Of a DNA stretch of 64,000 nucleotides, positions 14,001 to 23,249 are shown piece after piece. The notes below the pieces were generated by a model. That model was given only the letters and a program-made list of their open reading frames with translations, did no database searches and was not told the DNA's origin. Both the position numbers and the translations under genes were made by a program. The stretch lies in assembly GCA_949752745.1 (NCBI GenBank), contig OX457027.1, forward strand, positions 81,151,214 to 81,215,213, given 5' to 3'. The stretch comes from Protula sp. h YS-2021 (taxonomy: Eukaryota > Annelida > Polychaeta > Sabellida > Serpulidae). Position 1 is the first letter of the stretch; each line of letters begins with the position of its first letter.

Positions 14001-15738
14001 AGTGAGTAATTTCAGCGTAAACCATAACCACCACGAAAATGAAGAAATCCAGCCTTTTGGAGTTAGAATTGGGATTGGCAGTAATATCGTTCCTTATTCA
14101 TTGCAAAACCGTTTAATAAAATCAAGCCATCACATGCTAATTCCTCAAGGTCCTCATTCATGTACATAAAGACATTCTCTTGTATTATTTTATGTTACAG
14201 TTAACCAATTACCACTTACGATTATTCAAGTCGACATTGTTTTCGGCTATAACGTTTTATCAATATTTTATGGTGTGAATAGTTTTTAGGAGGCGGTAGT
14301 TCGGTAGACTTGAAATGATGAAATCTAAAATTGTTTCAGATGAAAAATAGTTTAGATTATGTGCTTTTCATACAGACAAGTTAGCCAAATATAGGATCAG
14401 GGTCTTCACCCTTTAAAAAAGTATATAAAATGAAGTGAGTACTGAGTACTCCGTTATCGTTGTCAGTGTTAAGTATACTCAATCCTTCGCCTTGTATACT
14501 TTTACATCTTATACCTCGTACACCGGAAGTAAGTCTGTGTCTCATGGTGATAGATGCTGGACATGAGGGGCGAGACTGTGAAGCTGGCCGCGTACGACAC
14601 CGTGGACCCTGGTGACGTCGCCTCGCGTATTCCTAACGACAGCGCCAGGTACCACTTCTACAGATATGCCCATACCCACGAAGGCGATTATATGGAGAGT
14701 ATACGTGAGTACTAGCGACTTCACTCTAGTTTGTTCCGTAAATTTCTAGTGTTGTCAGTGTTTTTGTGCGCGCAGTCTTGGGTTTTACCATGATGCAATA
14801 GGTGCATTTCTTGTTTTCTTTTTTATCTTTTTCTGGTTCTGCAACCATATCCCTGGATGCCACAAAGCTGTAAATGTAACAAGGCTCAGTGGCAGTTGTA
14901 CAATTTTACCGTTATGTTCATTTGGTCACTTTTGCAACAATTCTCATGCGACGAGTAGTAGTCTTAGAGTTTGCGTACAGCTCGATGTCCCAATCAGCAA
15001 CCTGTAATACGGTCAAGAAGAAAAAAATGATCAAAGAAAAAAATAAAGTATTTGATACATTTAGCACTACGCTGAGTATCTTCGTGTGACGTTTCAGTAT
15101 TTATATACTCGATGCCCGGGTACAAGTGCCCAGTGAGGGAGCGCATGCTGTACTCCTCGTGTAAAGCGCCTGTGATAGAAGTCGCCGAGCAGCAAGTCGG
15201 CGTAGAGATAGCAAGAAAGGTAAAATAGTCCCCCCTTGGTTTGCAAACTGTCAAATTATGGGACAGGTTAACAAAGCACGTAACCAGATAAAAAAAATGT
15301 GGTGTAAAATCGAACTTCACGGTGAATCTCTTCAGCTGACAATGCACTGGTCGGTGGCTGAGTTGTCGACTTTGCTGATGTTACATTAAGTTTCGCTTGT
15401 CCCCAAATGTGAATACCTGGTCCCGAGATAGTGAACTTTTTAGTCCAGTGAGACTGTTTACAGTCTGAAATACGAACAATGACGATGTCTGCATAGAGAC
15501 AGGGCGTTACTTAATGTCTAATATAAGTGCATTTTCTGTGAGTTGATGGATGTATGACGTCATATATTGTGTCACGTGATTGCAGGTGGAGGTCGATGAA
15601 CCATCGGAAGTAACGGAGCAATTCATCTACGACGAGCTTCATCCAAAGAAGGACATTGTGCGTCAGCAGTTTGCCCGGCCCAAGGGCCCGGCGGGCAGGG
15701 GGCCCAAGCGAATTATGACGTGGAATAAGAAGAAATAA
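2057..15738 (+). CDS. twf: Twinfilin (actin-monomer and capping-protein-binding protein)
   Basis: Twinfilin has two ADF-homology domains and a basic tail; it binds ADP-actin monomers, caps or depolymerises barbed ends and binds capping protein in the cytoplasm. I assembled ten coding exons with GT/AG borders and continuous phase: 2057-2081, 11365-11442, 11646-11757, 12182-12248, 12840-12935, 13244-13348, 13711-13833, 14554-14704, 15098-15219, 15586-15738. They give 343 aa, the usual family length. The start MSHQTGIA matches the twinfilin N-terminus. ADF-H domain 1 covers about residues 4-135 ([18 protein letters not shown] near 95-112) and domain 2 about 170-310 ([44 protein letters not shown]). 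The tail [12 protein letters not shown] precedes the terminal WNKKK. Intron 1 is about 9.3 kb and repeat-filled; the other introns are short. Exon borders are read by eye, but all phases agree. Confidence 0.95.
2553..2665. repeat. 39-bp minisatellite, about 3 copies
   Basis: Three adjacent units of 39 bp begin at about 2553, 2592 and 2631, each containing GTGGGCCC, GGGAGGGATG and CTCAAGCTGGGAGTG. The period is a multiple of three, so open frames cross it on both strands. It lies in twinfilin intron 1 and has no sign of being coding. Confidence 0.8.
2682..3782. repeat. Intron 1 stretch with diverged repeats carrying AAATCGGTCA
   Basis: No gene is visible. Three loosely similar segments begin with AAATCGGTCA at about 3371, 3547 and 3728. 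The first and third share the continuation (GATCTGAACATACACAGTATATAGG against GATCTGATCATATAGAATATATGG in outline). The third copy appears to be split by the MULE at 3783, its other half resuming at about 5540 with CATATATAGG...GTTTGACCC, matching TATATAGG...GTTTGACCCC at about 3423-3453. Confidence 0.45.
3783..5526 (+). mobile_element. Mutator-like (MULE) element with about 90-bp terminal inverted repeats
   Basis: The left end (3783-3875, GACAAAAG...AAAGGTCGAAAGTTGAAAACGCGAC) is the reverse complement of the right end (5455-5526, ...CGTCGCGCTTTCAACTTTCGACC...CTTTTGTC). The inside holds part of a MULE transposase-associated protein on the + strand at about 5027-5290: [29 protein letters not shown] and EPRTNN. 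These match the FDSTYVG/WNVHDATL/RTNN region that follows the MULE/FLYWCH transposase core in invertebrate proteins. The rest of the transposase is missing and a hAT MITE is inserted upstream of the fragment. No clean 8-9 bp target duplication is visible (TGGATCAA against TGGACACC). Confidence 0.7.
4132..4986. mobile_element. Non-autonomous hAT element (MITE) nested in the MULE
   Basis: The ends CAGGGCTGGT and ACCAGCCCTG are perfect inverted repeats, followed inward by AT-rich arms of AAATTTTTGAAATATTTC type (about 4140-4225 and 4885-4980) that can fold back on each other. The element is flanked by an exact 8-bp duplication, GTTTAAAT, at 4124-4131 and 4987-4994. CAGGG termini and an 8-bp duplication are the hallmarks of the hAT superfamily. 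No transposase frame is present in the 855 bp. Confidence 0.85.
5527..6797. other. Twinfilin intron 1, no recognisable feature
   Basis: AT-rich sequence after the MULE. The first 60 bases continue the interrupted repeat (CATATATAGGCCCGGGATC). Nothing else coding, structural or repeated was recognised. Confidence 0.4.
6798..6870. mobile_element. Possible hAT-type terminus fragment
   Basis: CAGGGTTCCCGCGGTCCTGG followed by AAAATCCTGGAATTTTGTGAAAG resembles the terminal repeats of hAT-type elements that begin CAGGGTTCCCACGG. No partner inverted repeat was found nearby, so this is a fragment or a chance likeness. Confidence 0.35.
6979..8123 (+). mobile_element. Helitron-like tandem-repeat element 1 (pearl/DTC84-like)
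   Basis: The element opens with a hairpin (ATGTCTCCC, loop, GGGAGACAT at 6981-7003), followed by a TCCG/TCTG microsatellite (about 7019-7050) and a core of about five tandem units of 162-164 bp. Near the right end GGGGAGACATAT (8085-8096) repeats the inverted left end, and a second hairpin (GTTTTTGTTTTAACAAAAAC) is followed ten bases later by CTAGT (8119-8123). A hairpin followed by CTRRT is the 3' signature of Helitrons; tandem cores with tetranucleotide repeats are typical of pearl/DTC84 elements in bivalves. It has no coding capacity. Compare the similar elements at 48575, 53655 and 63160. Confidence 0.75.
7203..8010. repeat. 162-bp satellite core of element 1, about 5 copies
   Basis: The marker GATTAGGCTGAAACGTGGCA starts at 7251, 7415, 7577, 7739 and, mutated, 7901, giving spacings of 164, 162, 162 and 162 bp. 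Each unit also carries TTTTGGCCATATTGTTGCGA and a CCGAAAC segment. As 162 is divisible by three, the reverse strand stays open as a 54-residue repeat ([19 protein letters not shown]); I treat that as a by-product. Confidence 0.85.
8280..8350. repeat. A-rich low-complexity tract
   Basis: About 70 bases made almost only of A with scattered G and C. It could be an old poly(A) tail, but no element upstream of it was recognised. Confidence 0.6.
8597..9634. mobile_element. TIR element with CCGGGGGTTTCCG ends and TA target site
   Basis: The left end CCGGGGGTTTCCG (8597) and right end CGGAAACTCCCGG (to 9634) are imperfect inverted repeats flanked by TA on both sides, consistent with the Tc1/mariner (IS630) group. 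Inside, blocks with AATAGAAGCCCCGGGGCTTC and CAGTTTCCTAAT recur near each end (8673-8735 and 9538-9600), and a segment of about 120 bp starting TTGTGC(A/G)AAGCACAGGATTAA is duplicated at 8899 and 9371. A SINE is inserted between the copies. No transposase is present. Confidence 0.6.
9131..9366 (-). mobile_element. tRNA-derived SINE
   Basis: Read on the minus strand, the 5' part is tRNA-like: A box TGGCCTAGTGG (complement of 9345-9355) and B box GGTTCAAACCC (complement of 9301-9311). The tail region contains CATACCTAAGACTTTAAAAT and it ends in AACAATACAA. It is flanked by an 11-bp direct repeat, CGCCTTGTGCA, at 9120-9130 and 9367-9377, the target-site duplication of an L1-type integration. The total is 236 bp. 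The insertion is nested in the TIR element at 8597-9634 and so is younger. Confidence 0.85.
9842..9937. mobile_element. Possible hAT terminus with GATTTAAATC repeats
   Basis: On the minus strand this reads CAGGGGCAGGTTTGTATGAT followed by repeated GATTTAAATCA motifs, resembling one end of a hAT-type MITE. The other end was not found. Confidence 0.35.
10235..10735 (+). repeat. Dispersed repeat, copy A
   Basis: This segment is clearly related to 22838-23205. Shared stretches include GAAAAGAGTGTAT, AAATGCGGAGCATTTAA, CACAGTTGCTCAGCTTTGTG, GAGCTCTCACTGCGTAAA and CTGATCAGTCAAT. Copy A has about 150 bp (10490-10640) that copy B lacks. No terminal repeats or coding frame were recognised, so the family is unknown. 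Confidence 0.75.
10750..11276. mobile_element. MITE with C-rich/G-rich terminal inverted repeats
   Basis: The left arm (about 10750-10875: GGTCAACTGCCCCCCCC, TTTTTTGCAACCCTGTCGAC, GTCATCTGCCCCCC) is the reverse complement of the right arm (about 11139-11276: GGGGGGCAGATGACCGG, CAGTCGACCGGGTTGCAAAA). The arms are about 130 bp long, and the ends share GGGCGGGCCG/CGGCGGGCC. The right arm ends about 88 bp before twinfilin exon 2. The long G runs could form quadruplexes. The superfamily is not clear, and no target duplication was resolved. Confidence 0.7.
11770..11910 (+). repeat. Dispersed repeat in twinfilin intron 3, inverted relative to 57510-57685
   Basis: This sequence, starting at the twinfilin exon 3 donor region (CCGTTGTTGTTCAACAGCC, ACCTCTACGGC, GGTCTG, TTTAAAATGTCCATCCGCTC, TGTGTTTA), is the diverged reverse complement of 57510-57685. 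It has no coding potential or visible ends. Confidence 0.65.
12526..12682. mobile_element. Short pogo/Tigger-like MITE
   Basis: The left end CAGTAGTCCTTTGGTAATTCG and right end CGAATTAACGAGGGTCTGCTG are imperfect inverted repeats, flanked by TA on both sides (12524-12525 and 12683-12684). CAGTA-type termini at a TA site are typical of pogo/Tigger MITEs. It lies in twinfilin intron 4 and is 157 bp long. Confidence 0.75.
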
Positions 15739-16100
15739 GGGTCCACTGATGGGGATGGGATGGGGGTAGGGGTTGTGCTTAGGTATTTTAATAACACATG
15801 CAATACTGTATAATATGTAAAGATGATCTTGGAATTTTAAGTTTATCTCGCATTTCTGTCCGTAAAAGCACAAATCAAAGTGAAGCGCAAGCCTTTTCTG
15901 AGGTTGAAGGTCAGTGAAAGGAGGGGGAGGGGTGGGGGCATAGGGGGAGGGGTGAAAACTGCCACTGTTTTCAGATGTAATTCGGAATGGAGTAGAGTGC
16001 TGATTAAATTTCAGTTAAAGGTTGTACATATCCGTTTTAGCTTCATATAAATAAATAACAAAATTAAATAGATACAAAAAAACTGACAATGTATCTGTAT
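15739..16100 (+). terminator. Twinfilin 3' UTR with possible poly(A) signal
   Basis: The stretch follows the twinfilin stop codon. A candidate AATAAA occurs at 16050-16055, about 310 bp past the stop. A G-rich patch (about 15919-15954) precedes it. The true cleavage site cannot be read from sequence alone. Confidence 0.35.
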
Positions 16101-18480
16101 ATATCCTGACATGCTGACAGGATGTACTTTTAGGAAACAGTAAAAAAAATAAGTACTTCCTCTCTGAAGTGACTGTACGCTATTGATTCGAAGTGGGAAA
16201 TGTCCGACGTCCATGGTTATCGGAAGCTGAGATATTAATGCGGGCTTTTGGGGTTTGGTGGTGGGGGGGGGGGGGTATTTCGTGAGAAAAGTCTTGCGCT
16301 GTTTCACACCTCATTTTTTATTTTAAGCATCTATAGAATACTTTGGTAATAGTACTAATAGGTTTGAGAGTACTCTATTACTCGAACAATACTGTACAGA
16401 AATACTTAACACGTGATACTGTCTTTCTTGCTGTTCGGTGTTTTGCTCAAAACATTGCACGTCAATTAAACCACAAAATAGTGTATCGGGAGTGTGATGG
16501 GACGTATGTTTTGTATTTAGGAGAACGGTTTTTGTTTACATTTGGCTTTTTTAAATACATATTTATTAGGAAATACCATATAGCCAAGTTAATGTTTTAA
16601 GACTTAGAAGAGGCGCATCACCTCGTCTATGATATAATCTGCATTTAATGCAAAGAAAAAAACTTGAAGTACATTTTTTTTTGTTATTTTGATTTTTAAA
16701 ACTGTATTTATTAAATGGGCTTTGCCAAAATTTCAAGTGGTCACATCTGGTGTCAGATCCCCGTGCAAAAATGGGCGTTTTAGTGTCTGATTCTTAAGCG
16801 GGTCTCGGGCAGGTTTAAGTAATATTTCAGGTAGGGATGTGTGAGTCAGAGTAAATATACTGGCTCACCGGGCATGCGGGAGGGGGGGAGGGGGAGGGAG
16901 GGGTGGGGGAGTTTGGGGGAGGGGTGGAGTATTACTTCTGCATAAGATTTGCAACGGATGTGAAAGTGTTGTTTCCCTGTGTTATGAGTTATGTGGTCAA
17001 TTTGCAAAACAGCTTCTCAGTCGAAACTAAGTTGTGATTTAACTTTTTGTATCATGTTTGCCTCTTGATCAGTTTTTTTTTTTTTCAGCGTGTGAGTTAA
17101 ATCGGAGCAAAAATGCATAGAAATGCTATGCTGCTTGGCTTAGGGATGTAGTGTATGTGACGTAATAGGTGAATCACTGCTCAATTATTAAGCTCTCATT
17201 CACTAACGCGTGTCACTGTCTCATGCAGTGCCACTTCTTATCTCACCTACGCGTGCAGATAACACTGTTTGTGACTAATTTAATATTCCTATGACGTGTG
17301 GATGAGGCATTTTTTCCGCCGTGTGGGAGCCACCAGTAGCTTTCGTTCTACATACCGGGTTGCATATTGAAGTATCAGGGCGTGAGGACATATTATGTTT
17401 AAGTTCAAGGATTTTGTTTCATCTTATCTGTGCCTTGTGCACTCGTGTGTTATTGGTTTTCCTGGATATTTTTTTTTAGTTTTAGTATTTTTTATTTAGG
17501 GGTGGGGGGGGGGGGGGTGGGTGGGGGTGAGATGGTGCGCTTTTCCATAAGGTCTCTTTCAATCTCAGAAAGTGTGCATGTAGAAAATTTGAATATGAAA
17601 GTTGAAAAAAGGGCAATATGGCAGCGTTTGTGACTGTTGTTAGGATCAATATTACAACGTTATGTAATTTAACTTGATATTTTGAAGCATCTGGTTGTTG
17701 TCATTACATCAGTTGTGTTGATTCTGGATTTCGACCAATGTTTAGCTTGAAAACATGTAAAACCCACTACAAGTGCATAAACAAAGGCAAGATCAATTCA
17801 GGTTTTCCTTAAATAATGTTCTTTTAAAACAATAAACAATATATATTAAAACAGGCCTGTGTATGTTGCCCTGAAATCTGAGGCCTTGGGTCACTGCTTG
17901 TGAGAAGTACTTGTGCTTTGTGCTCACCTAGGCCCTTTTTTTTCGTTAATTCATCTTGAACATTGCGGATGTGTTTAATGTGTATTTTTTCCTTCAGTGG
18001 TAAAAAATTGTAAATTATTTGGACGACCTTTCTTAAGATCAATAACATGATTTTCCAATGTATTATTTCGCAAGTAATTACAAGGACGGTGAAGTTTTTC
18101 CCTTAGTGATAAAATAAAACTACGAAGAGAAAGTCGTTAGGAATTTATTTTGAATTTCTTTGTATTAACGTTTAAAACCTTTGGTCCGTCAGATCTTCCC
18201 CAGCAAATAGGCTCAACTCTAAATATACACAAATTCATTCATAACCAGACTCCTGTATACACAAGTAAAATATTAGGCAAACATGTAATTTATTTATTTG
18301 CTGATATTTTGTGGTTATAATTCTAATTCGAACTTTAATGTTGATGAAGCTAGAGCAATAAGATCATATCACAAAATCGCTTTGGCAAACCATGTAATAG
18401 ATATATTTAAATATTTAAAGAAACACTATACGTATAGCAATATATTTACAGAGATCGACAGTAAATATGAGTTATAGATA
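16101..18480. other. Intergenic region between twinfilin and caveolin
   Basis: The region separates the two genes, which converge (twinfilin +, caveolin -). It holds G-rich low-complexity patches (16260-16276, 16878-16925, 17501-17527) and AT-rich sequence. No gene, TIR element or tandem array was recognised. Confidence 0.45.
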
Positions 18481-18489
18481 CAATTCAGT

Positions 18490-18816
18490 ATAAGAAAAAT
18501 GATTTATTATTTATTTTAACAGCGCAAAGACGACAATACTCATTGCAACAAAATGTCGTTAAAACAGTGGTGGCACTAAATTGTTTTAAGTCTGTCACTG
18601 TTTTTTCCCAATACTTTCGTAAATTTTGGGGATTAAATTTCTGGTCATAATTGTTGTGGGATGGCTCAACCGGTGGAATACTCTTCAACGTGGAAAAACA
18701 GATTTTTGGGCTGAACTTGGGGGGGGGGGGGGGACTCGGGGGGGGGGGGGGGGGGGAGTAGAGGCAAATACAGATAAAAAGTGAAGAGAAGTGTGTGGTC
18801 TATCATGTAATCAATT
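18490..18816 (-). terminator. Caveolin 3' UTR, with G-tract and possible poly(A) signals
   Basis: Downstream of the caveolin stop (minus strand) there is a long homopolymer-like tract, G on the + strand and C in the transcript, at 18720-18758. Candidate AATAAA signals (TTTATT on the + strand) lie at about 18503-18515. If used, they give a 3' UTR of about 300 bases that includes the C-tract. Confidence 0.35.
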
Positions 18817-21410
18817 CTAATCACGTATAAAGCCTTTGTTGGATCTGCCAGAACGGCGGACAGACAGACGTTCGAAGACGGTGCCGTGATCCTCCCCTCC
18901 GCTCCCAGCCACATGCGTGACGTAAATCTTACTGAATATAAGCCCGTACGCCTCGCAACATGGGTCATACAGACAATGCACGCACGTTGCCCAGAATTTA
19001 CGGAAACAGTCGAAGTTAATGTCGAAAATACGGAAGCAAGGCGTGACGAACCATATATGGGTGAAGGTCACGCAGGCGAATTCGCAGCCCCAGCAGAAAG
19101 CGAGAGGAATGGAACAGACGAAGGTGAGGATCTTGTAGCAGAGACCCTTGCCAGTTCTGAAGCAGCGGAACGCGTTCCTCCACACACAGTCCGCTGAATG
19201 CGCTCCCTCAGGTTCGGCGATGACGTCATCAAAACATGTCTGTTAAAAAAAAAATATTACACGTATGATCTGAAGCGTTTGTTGGCTTTTATTGCACAAT
19301 TCACTGAGAAAGAATGTATATCCTGTAAGTTTCATTGCATGTCATTTAGTTTTGGTCTGAAGCATCCCGCGCTTTTCGTGCATGCGGTCTGTGCTATTTA
19401 AGTCAATCGGGTGATTTTTCAATTTTAGGGGAATTTTTTGACGAAAAAATTTAAAATGTATCTCCTACATTTTTGATCCCTTAAGGTACCCTTAAGGGAC
19501 GGCTTGTGCTTTTTTATTTTGTATTTTTGGGAAAGTTGTGAAGGAAAAAAATTCAAATAATAATTCAAATAATAATTCAAATAATAATTCAAAATGCATC
19601 TCTTGCTCCAGTTTTTATCCGATTTCATTTATTTTTGGTATGAGGAATCCTTTTTAGTCGATATGACAGTTTTTGTATTTCTGGATAATTTTTGAAGAAA
19701 AAACTTCAAAATCATTTCCTCTTTAAGTTTTTATCTGATTTCATTTATTTTTATGAGGCATCCCTAGTTGGGTAGGGCAGTTAAATAAACATGCGCACTG
19801 GTCAGAAATGCGAACCGCGCATCGACACAAGTTAAAATAACATGCGCACTACACCGAAATGCGAACCGCTCATCAAAGGAAGTTGAATAAACACGCGCAC
19901 TGGCCCGAAATGTGAACCGACATCGACGCAAGATAAATAAACATGCGCACTAGTCGGAAATGCGAACCGCGGTTCGACGCAAGTTGAATAGATATGCGCA
20001 CTGGTCCGAAATACAAACCGCGCATGAATGCACGTTAACCAAACATGAACACTAATCCGAAATGCAAACCGCGCATCCAGACAAGTTAACATGCGCTCTG
20101 GTTTAAAATGCGAACAGCGAATCAACACAAGCTAAATAAACATGCACAGTGGTCCGAAATGTGATCCGCGCACCAACGCAAACTAAATAAACATTGCAAT
20201 AATCCGAAATACGAAGCGCTCATCAACGGAAGTTGAATAAACATGCGCACTACTCCGAAATGCGAACCACGCATCAACGCAAGTTAAGTAAACATGAGCT
20301 CTGGTCCGACATACAAACCGGGCATCAACGCACGTTAAATAAACATGCGCACTGGTCCGAAATAACAACCGCGCATCAACACAAATTAAATAAACATGCG
20401 CATTGGTCAGAAATCGAACAGAGTATAACGGCAAGTTAAATAAACATGTGCAGTTTTCCGAAATGCAAACCCCGCAAAATATTAGAAAAACATTAAAACT
20501 TAAGTAATACTGTTTTAGACGCGGCGTTTTCTTCTTATCAAAACGCAACCGCAAACATAATCACATGTTTTTGGTCACATCACCATTCACTGGTCGTTTT
20601 TTAGTTCCTTGAAATAATTGTGTATGTCCGACCAACAGTACACGTGTGTGGATACAATTTCGATGCGTCGACTACCCACCTATTTATGTATTTATCGGTC
20701 TATGTTCGGGTCCGTTGCTAAATTAATGATCTAGCTAGCTCTTTGCCATCTCGTCTTTTGAAGCCCAATGCTTCAGGGAAATTCTTGTGCTCATGCACGG
20801 CTGGAATTGGTCTTATCGCTTTTCGTAAGCTGTAACTTGGACAAACTTAATTGTGGTATTAAAACCAAATCACTGGAACTGCAGCTGTAAATTAATCTGC
20901 TTAATGTACAGTTTTTACGTTCCCTATGTGTTACAATAGGAGGTTCAAATGACAGTTTTTTTCGTGTCGCTGGTAAATGTTGAAATTTGATATTCGATTT
21001 CTAAGTAATTTTCGAATGTTGACCAAAACGCAAAAGTGTCTAGAAATTGTAGTTATTTGTACTAAAATCGGCAGTTAAGAATATAAAAAACATAAATTGA
21101 CTTCTCTTGATGAAATTAAAGATAACGATGAGTTACGAGAATGTTGACTTAAATGTCAACATTTTTACCAGCCAGTAATACGTTATGTTGACTCAAAATA
21201 AGTCGATATCTGCTAAATGTGGCCTGGCCTATTCACAAGTGATTAAACTAGATTCCTCACCTCAATATGACCATTGATATCGTTAGGATCCCTATTATAC
21301 ATATCGAGGTCCGTCTCCGGATCCATTTGCTCGTCTGTTTGTCGCGTGGTGTTGCTAGTGGCGTTGCTATGGACGCTGATACTCTCCAGGTCATCCCCTT
21401 TATCAGACAT
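18817..21410 (-). CDS. cav: Caveolin
   Basis: Caveolins are integral inner-leaflet proteins that oligomerise and shape caveolae. Two coding exons on the minus strand, 21410-21261 (50 codons) and 19239-18817 (140 codons plus stop), join in phase 0 with GT/AG borders to give 190 aa. Exon 1 ends in DLDMYNRDPNDINGHIE, matching the caveolin DMVNRDP segment; exon 2 opens with TCFDDVIAEPEG, the family signature (FEDVIAEP; residues 53-60). The scaffolding segment (about 66-86) keeps VWRNAF but lacks the usual FTVTKYW core, reading CFRTGKGLCYK. The membrane hairpin follows (SIPLAFCWG with the conserved Pro at 95, then FTHIWFVTPC), and then a Cys-rich C-terminal part (CVHCLYDPCCEAYG), likely palmitoylated. 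The last 30 or so residues are a basic Ser/Arg extension not usual in vertebrates. The single intron (about 2.0 kb) holds a 51-bp satellite. Confidence 0.93.
19430..19770. repeat. Diverged ~120-bp repeats with a 12-bp tandem
   Basis: Diverged copies, each running from GTATTT(T/C)(T/G)GG...GAAAAAA...TTCAAA to TTTTTATC(C/T)GATTTCATTTA, occupy about 19520-19640 and 19675-19765, with a weaker third copy at 19430-19490. A perfect 12-bp repeat (TAATAATTCAAA, three copies) sits at about 19556-19593. It lies in the caveolin intron. Confidence 0.55.
19780..20475. repeat. 51-bp satellite, about 13-14 copies
   Basis: Units of 51 bp carry AAGTTAAATAAACATGCGCA, CTGGTCCGAAATGCGAACCG and CGCATCAACGC; the marker ATGCGCACT starts at 19791 and 19842, and its variant at 19893. 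Single-base changes are spread through the units. Because the period is a multiple of three, the minus strand shows open 17-residue repeats (SAHVYLTCVDARFAFRT), which I regard as artefact. It lies in the caveolin intron. Confidence 0.88.
20476..21260. other. Rest of caveolin intron 1
   Basis: AT-rich sequence with no recognised element. The splice donor of exon 1 is at 21260-21259 (GTGAGG on the minus strand). Confidence 0.4.
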
Positions 21411-22837
21411 GGTGCTCTCGTAATTCGCAAAATTGCTGTTGGATAAAAGACCTGTGGTATTTCGATTCTCCAGCTCTTACAAACCTATTGCAATGCTGGT
21501 ACCAGCAGTTCAGATAGACCTGTAACTGTATTTTCGGGAATCCACTCCAAATTCTAGTTGGACTTCGGGGTTTCTACTCATCAGTACATCGACTATGGTC
21601 TTTTTTTAGTGTAGGTACTCCCCGCACACGTGGCATTCAGGTCTAAATGGACGAAATTCCAGTTATCTTGCGACTTTTGTTATCTTGTGCCTTGCTTATC
21701 GCTTGATAATGCAGATGGCAACCAACCTACACACGCCACGTGTGGGCAGTTAATTGTGATGTCGGGTGGACCGACAGCGCTCAGCTTGAATATGACAATA
21801 GCTAATTTTATATAAAAGAACAAATAAAATATTTGTTATGGCAGTATGGAACAAACATTGATTTTATGAGGTATTCCTGCAAATAATATCAAACAAAGAG
21901 GGCGTGGAGCAAATAACTATTCACTCTAGCAATAAATAACGGGATATATTTTCTGATTAAATTATGTTTCAGTATTTTTAATTCTTTCAATATTATTGAG
22001 CTACCACCAATTAACAGATCAAATTCATAATGAAACAAGACAAATTGATAGACGAAAGGGCTGTGAGCAAGTACAAGGCGTTTTATTTTTTTTAACCCTT
22101 CCATAATAATCGAAAACCCGACAGTGATGAAACGTTAAATACTTACGGGAATCAATAAACTATAATAACGTCAAAAATATTAATGTGACGATGTATGGTA
22201 ACAATTTCGCAAATGGACGGATCATGCTTCATTTCCTTTTTTTTCAATTTTAGTGAGTTCAAGAAACCTAAAACATTTTTAAAGTGAAAACTCAATGGCA
22301 AGTAGATGAGCATTCCCGAAACGCGGGAGATACACATTCCCCCTGATATATTTGCTGTTCAGCCTACCGGCAAAGATGCAGCACGCAACACATGCGCAAT
22401 ATTTGTTCACTTTCTGTCGGTAGTGAAGAGATCCGCGTGATTAGGTGTTAAACAAAAAAGGATTCATTACAATACAATAAAAAAAAAAACTGCAACCCCA
22501 ATGGCACTAACATTCTAGGAGCAGAAAAAACTATTGCAATAAAGTGTGTATATGTCCAGAAATTTTAGGGAGATTTTCTAAGCGGAATACGTAACCGCGC
22601 CATTTTTGGCTGGCTGGCAATGTGTTACTATGCGCACCAGTAGTGTGCGATCTTTTCAGAATGAAGTGATATATTTAACACTTGACAAGCCTTTGGCAAG
22701 CAAGGACTATATGAATTTGTGCGAGCAGCCGTTGGTATCTTTTTTTCTTGAGAGTGATTTGATTTCTTGTGTCCTCCCCTCCACTGGCACTACGGGCCCC
22801 AGGGCCACTAAACTTGGGACTTAAGTAGAACTTGATA
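21411..22837. other. Upstream of caveolin; promoter and intergenic
   Basis: The caveolin promoter and 5' leader should lie in the first few hundred bases, on the minus strand. No convincing TATA box, further exon or element boundary was recognised. Confidence 0.4.
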
Positions 22838-23205
22838 TCAACGTGTCCCTGTTGCTTCTTATTTTCGCCTTCGATTTTGTTTTCTTGTTTAAAACGCCAT
22901 TTGAAAAGAGTGTATGTTTTGCAAATAAATGCGGAGCATTTAAAGCCTAGCACAGAAGACACAGTTGCTCAGCTTTGTGTGAGCTCTCACTGCGTAAATA
23001 GATAACACGGCGTATACCTGATCAGTCAATAAAACCTTAAGTCAACAAAAACCAAACACTACTAGGCTTATAAGACGTATTCAAGCTGTGTTGTTTGCAA
23101 TATATCATTCAAGAAACAACCCATTGAAGGAAGCATCTTTGCATTTTAATTTTTGTCAAGTGTTTAAAATTTCGCTAACGAAATGAGGTTCCAGTTATAA
23201 GTCTG
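22838..23205 (+). repeat. Dispersed repeat, copy B
   Basis: Second copy of the repeat described at 10235-10735, in the same orientation. It lacks the 150-bp internal block and runs up to within 50 bp of the fold-back element at 23250. Confidence 0.75.
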
Positions 23206-23249
23206 TTTTAGAGCGATCATTTCAATTTCAATCGGCTTTTGGTCATACA

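Noticed and set aside
19832..20554. Minus-strand frames with HVYLTCVDARF repeats
   Set aside because: They follow the 51-bp satellite, whose period is a multiple of three; they lie within the caveolin intron and lack any flanking coding sequence.
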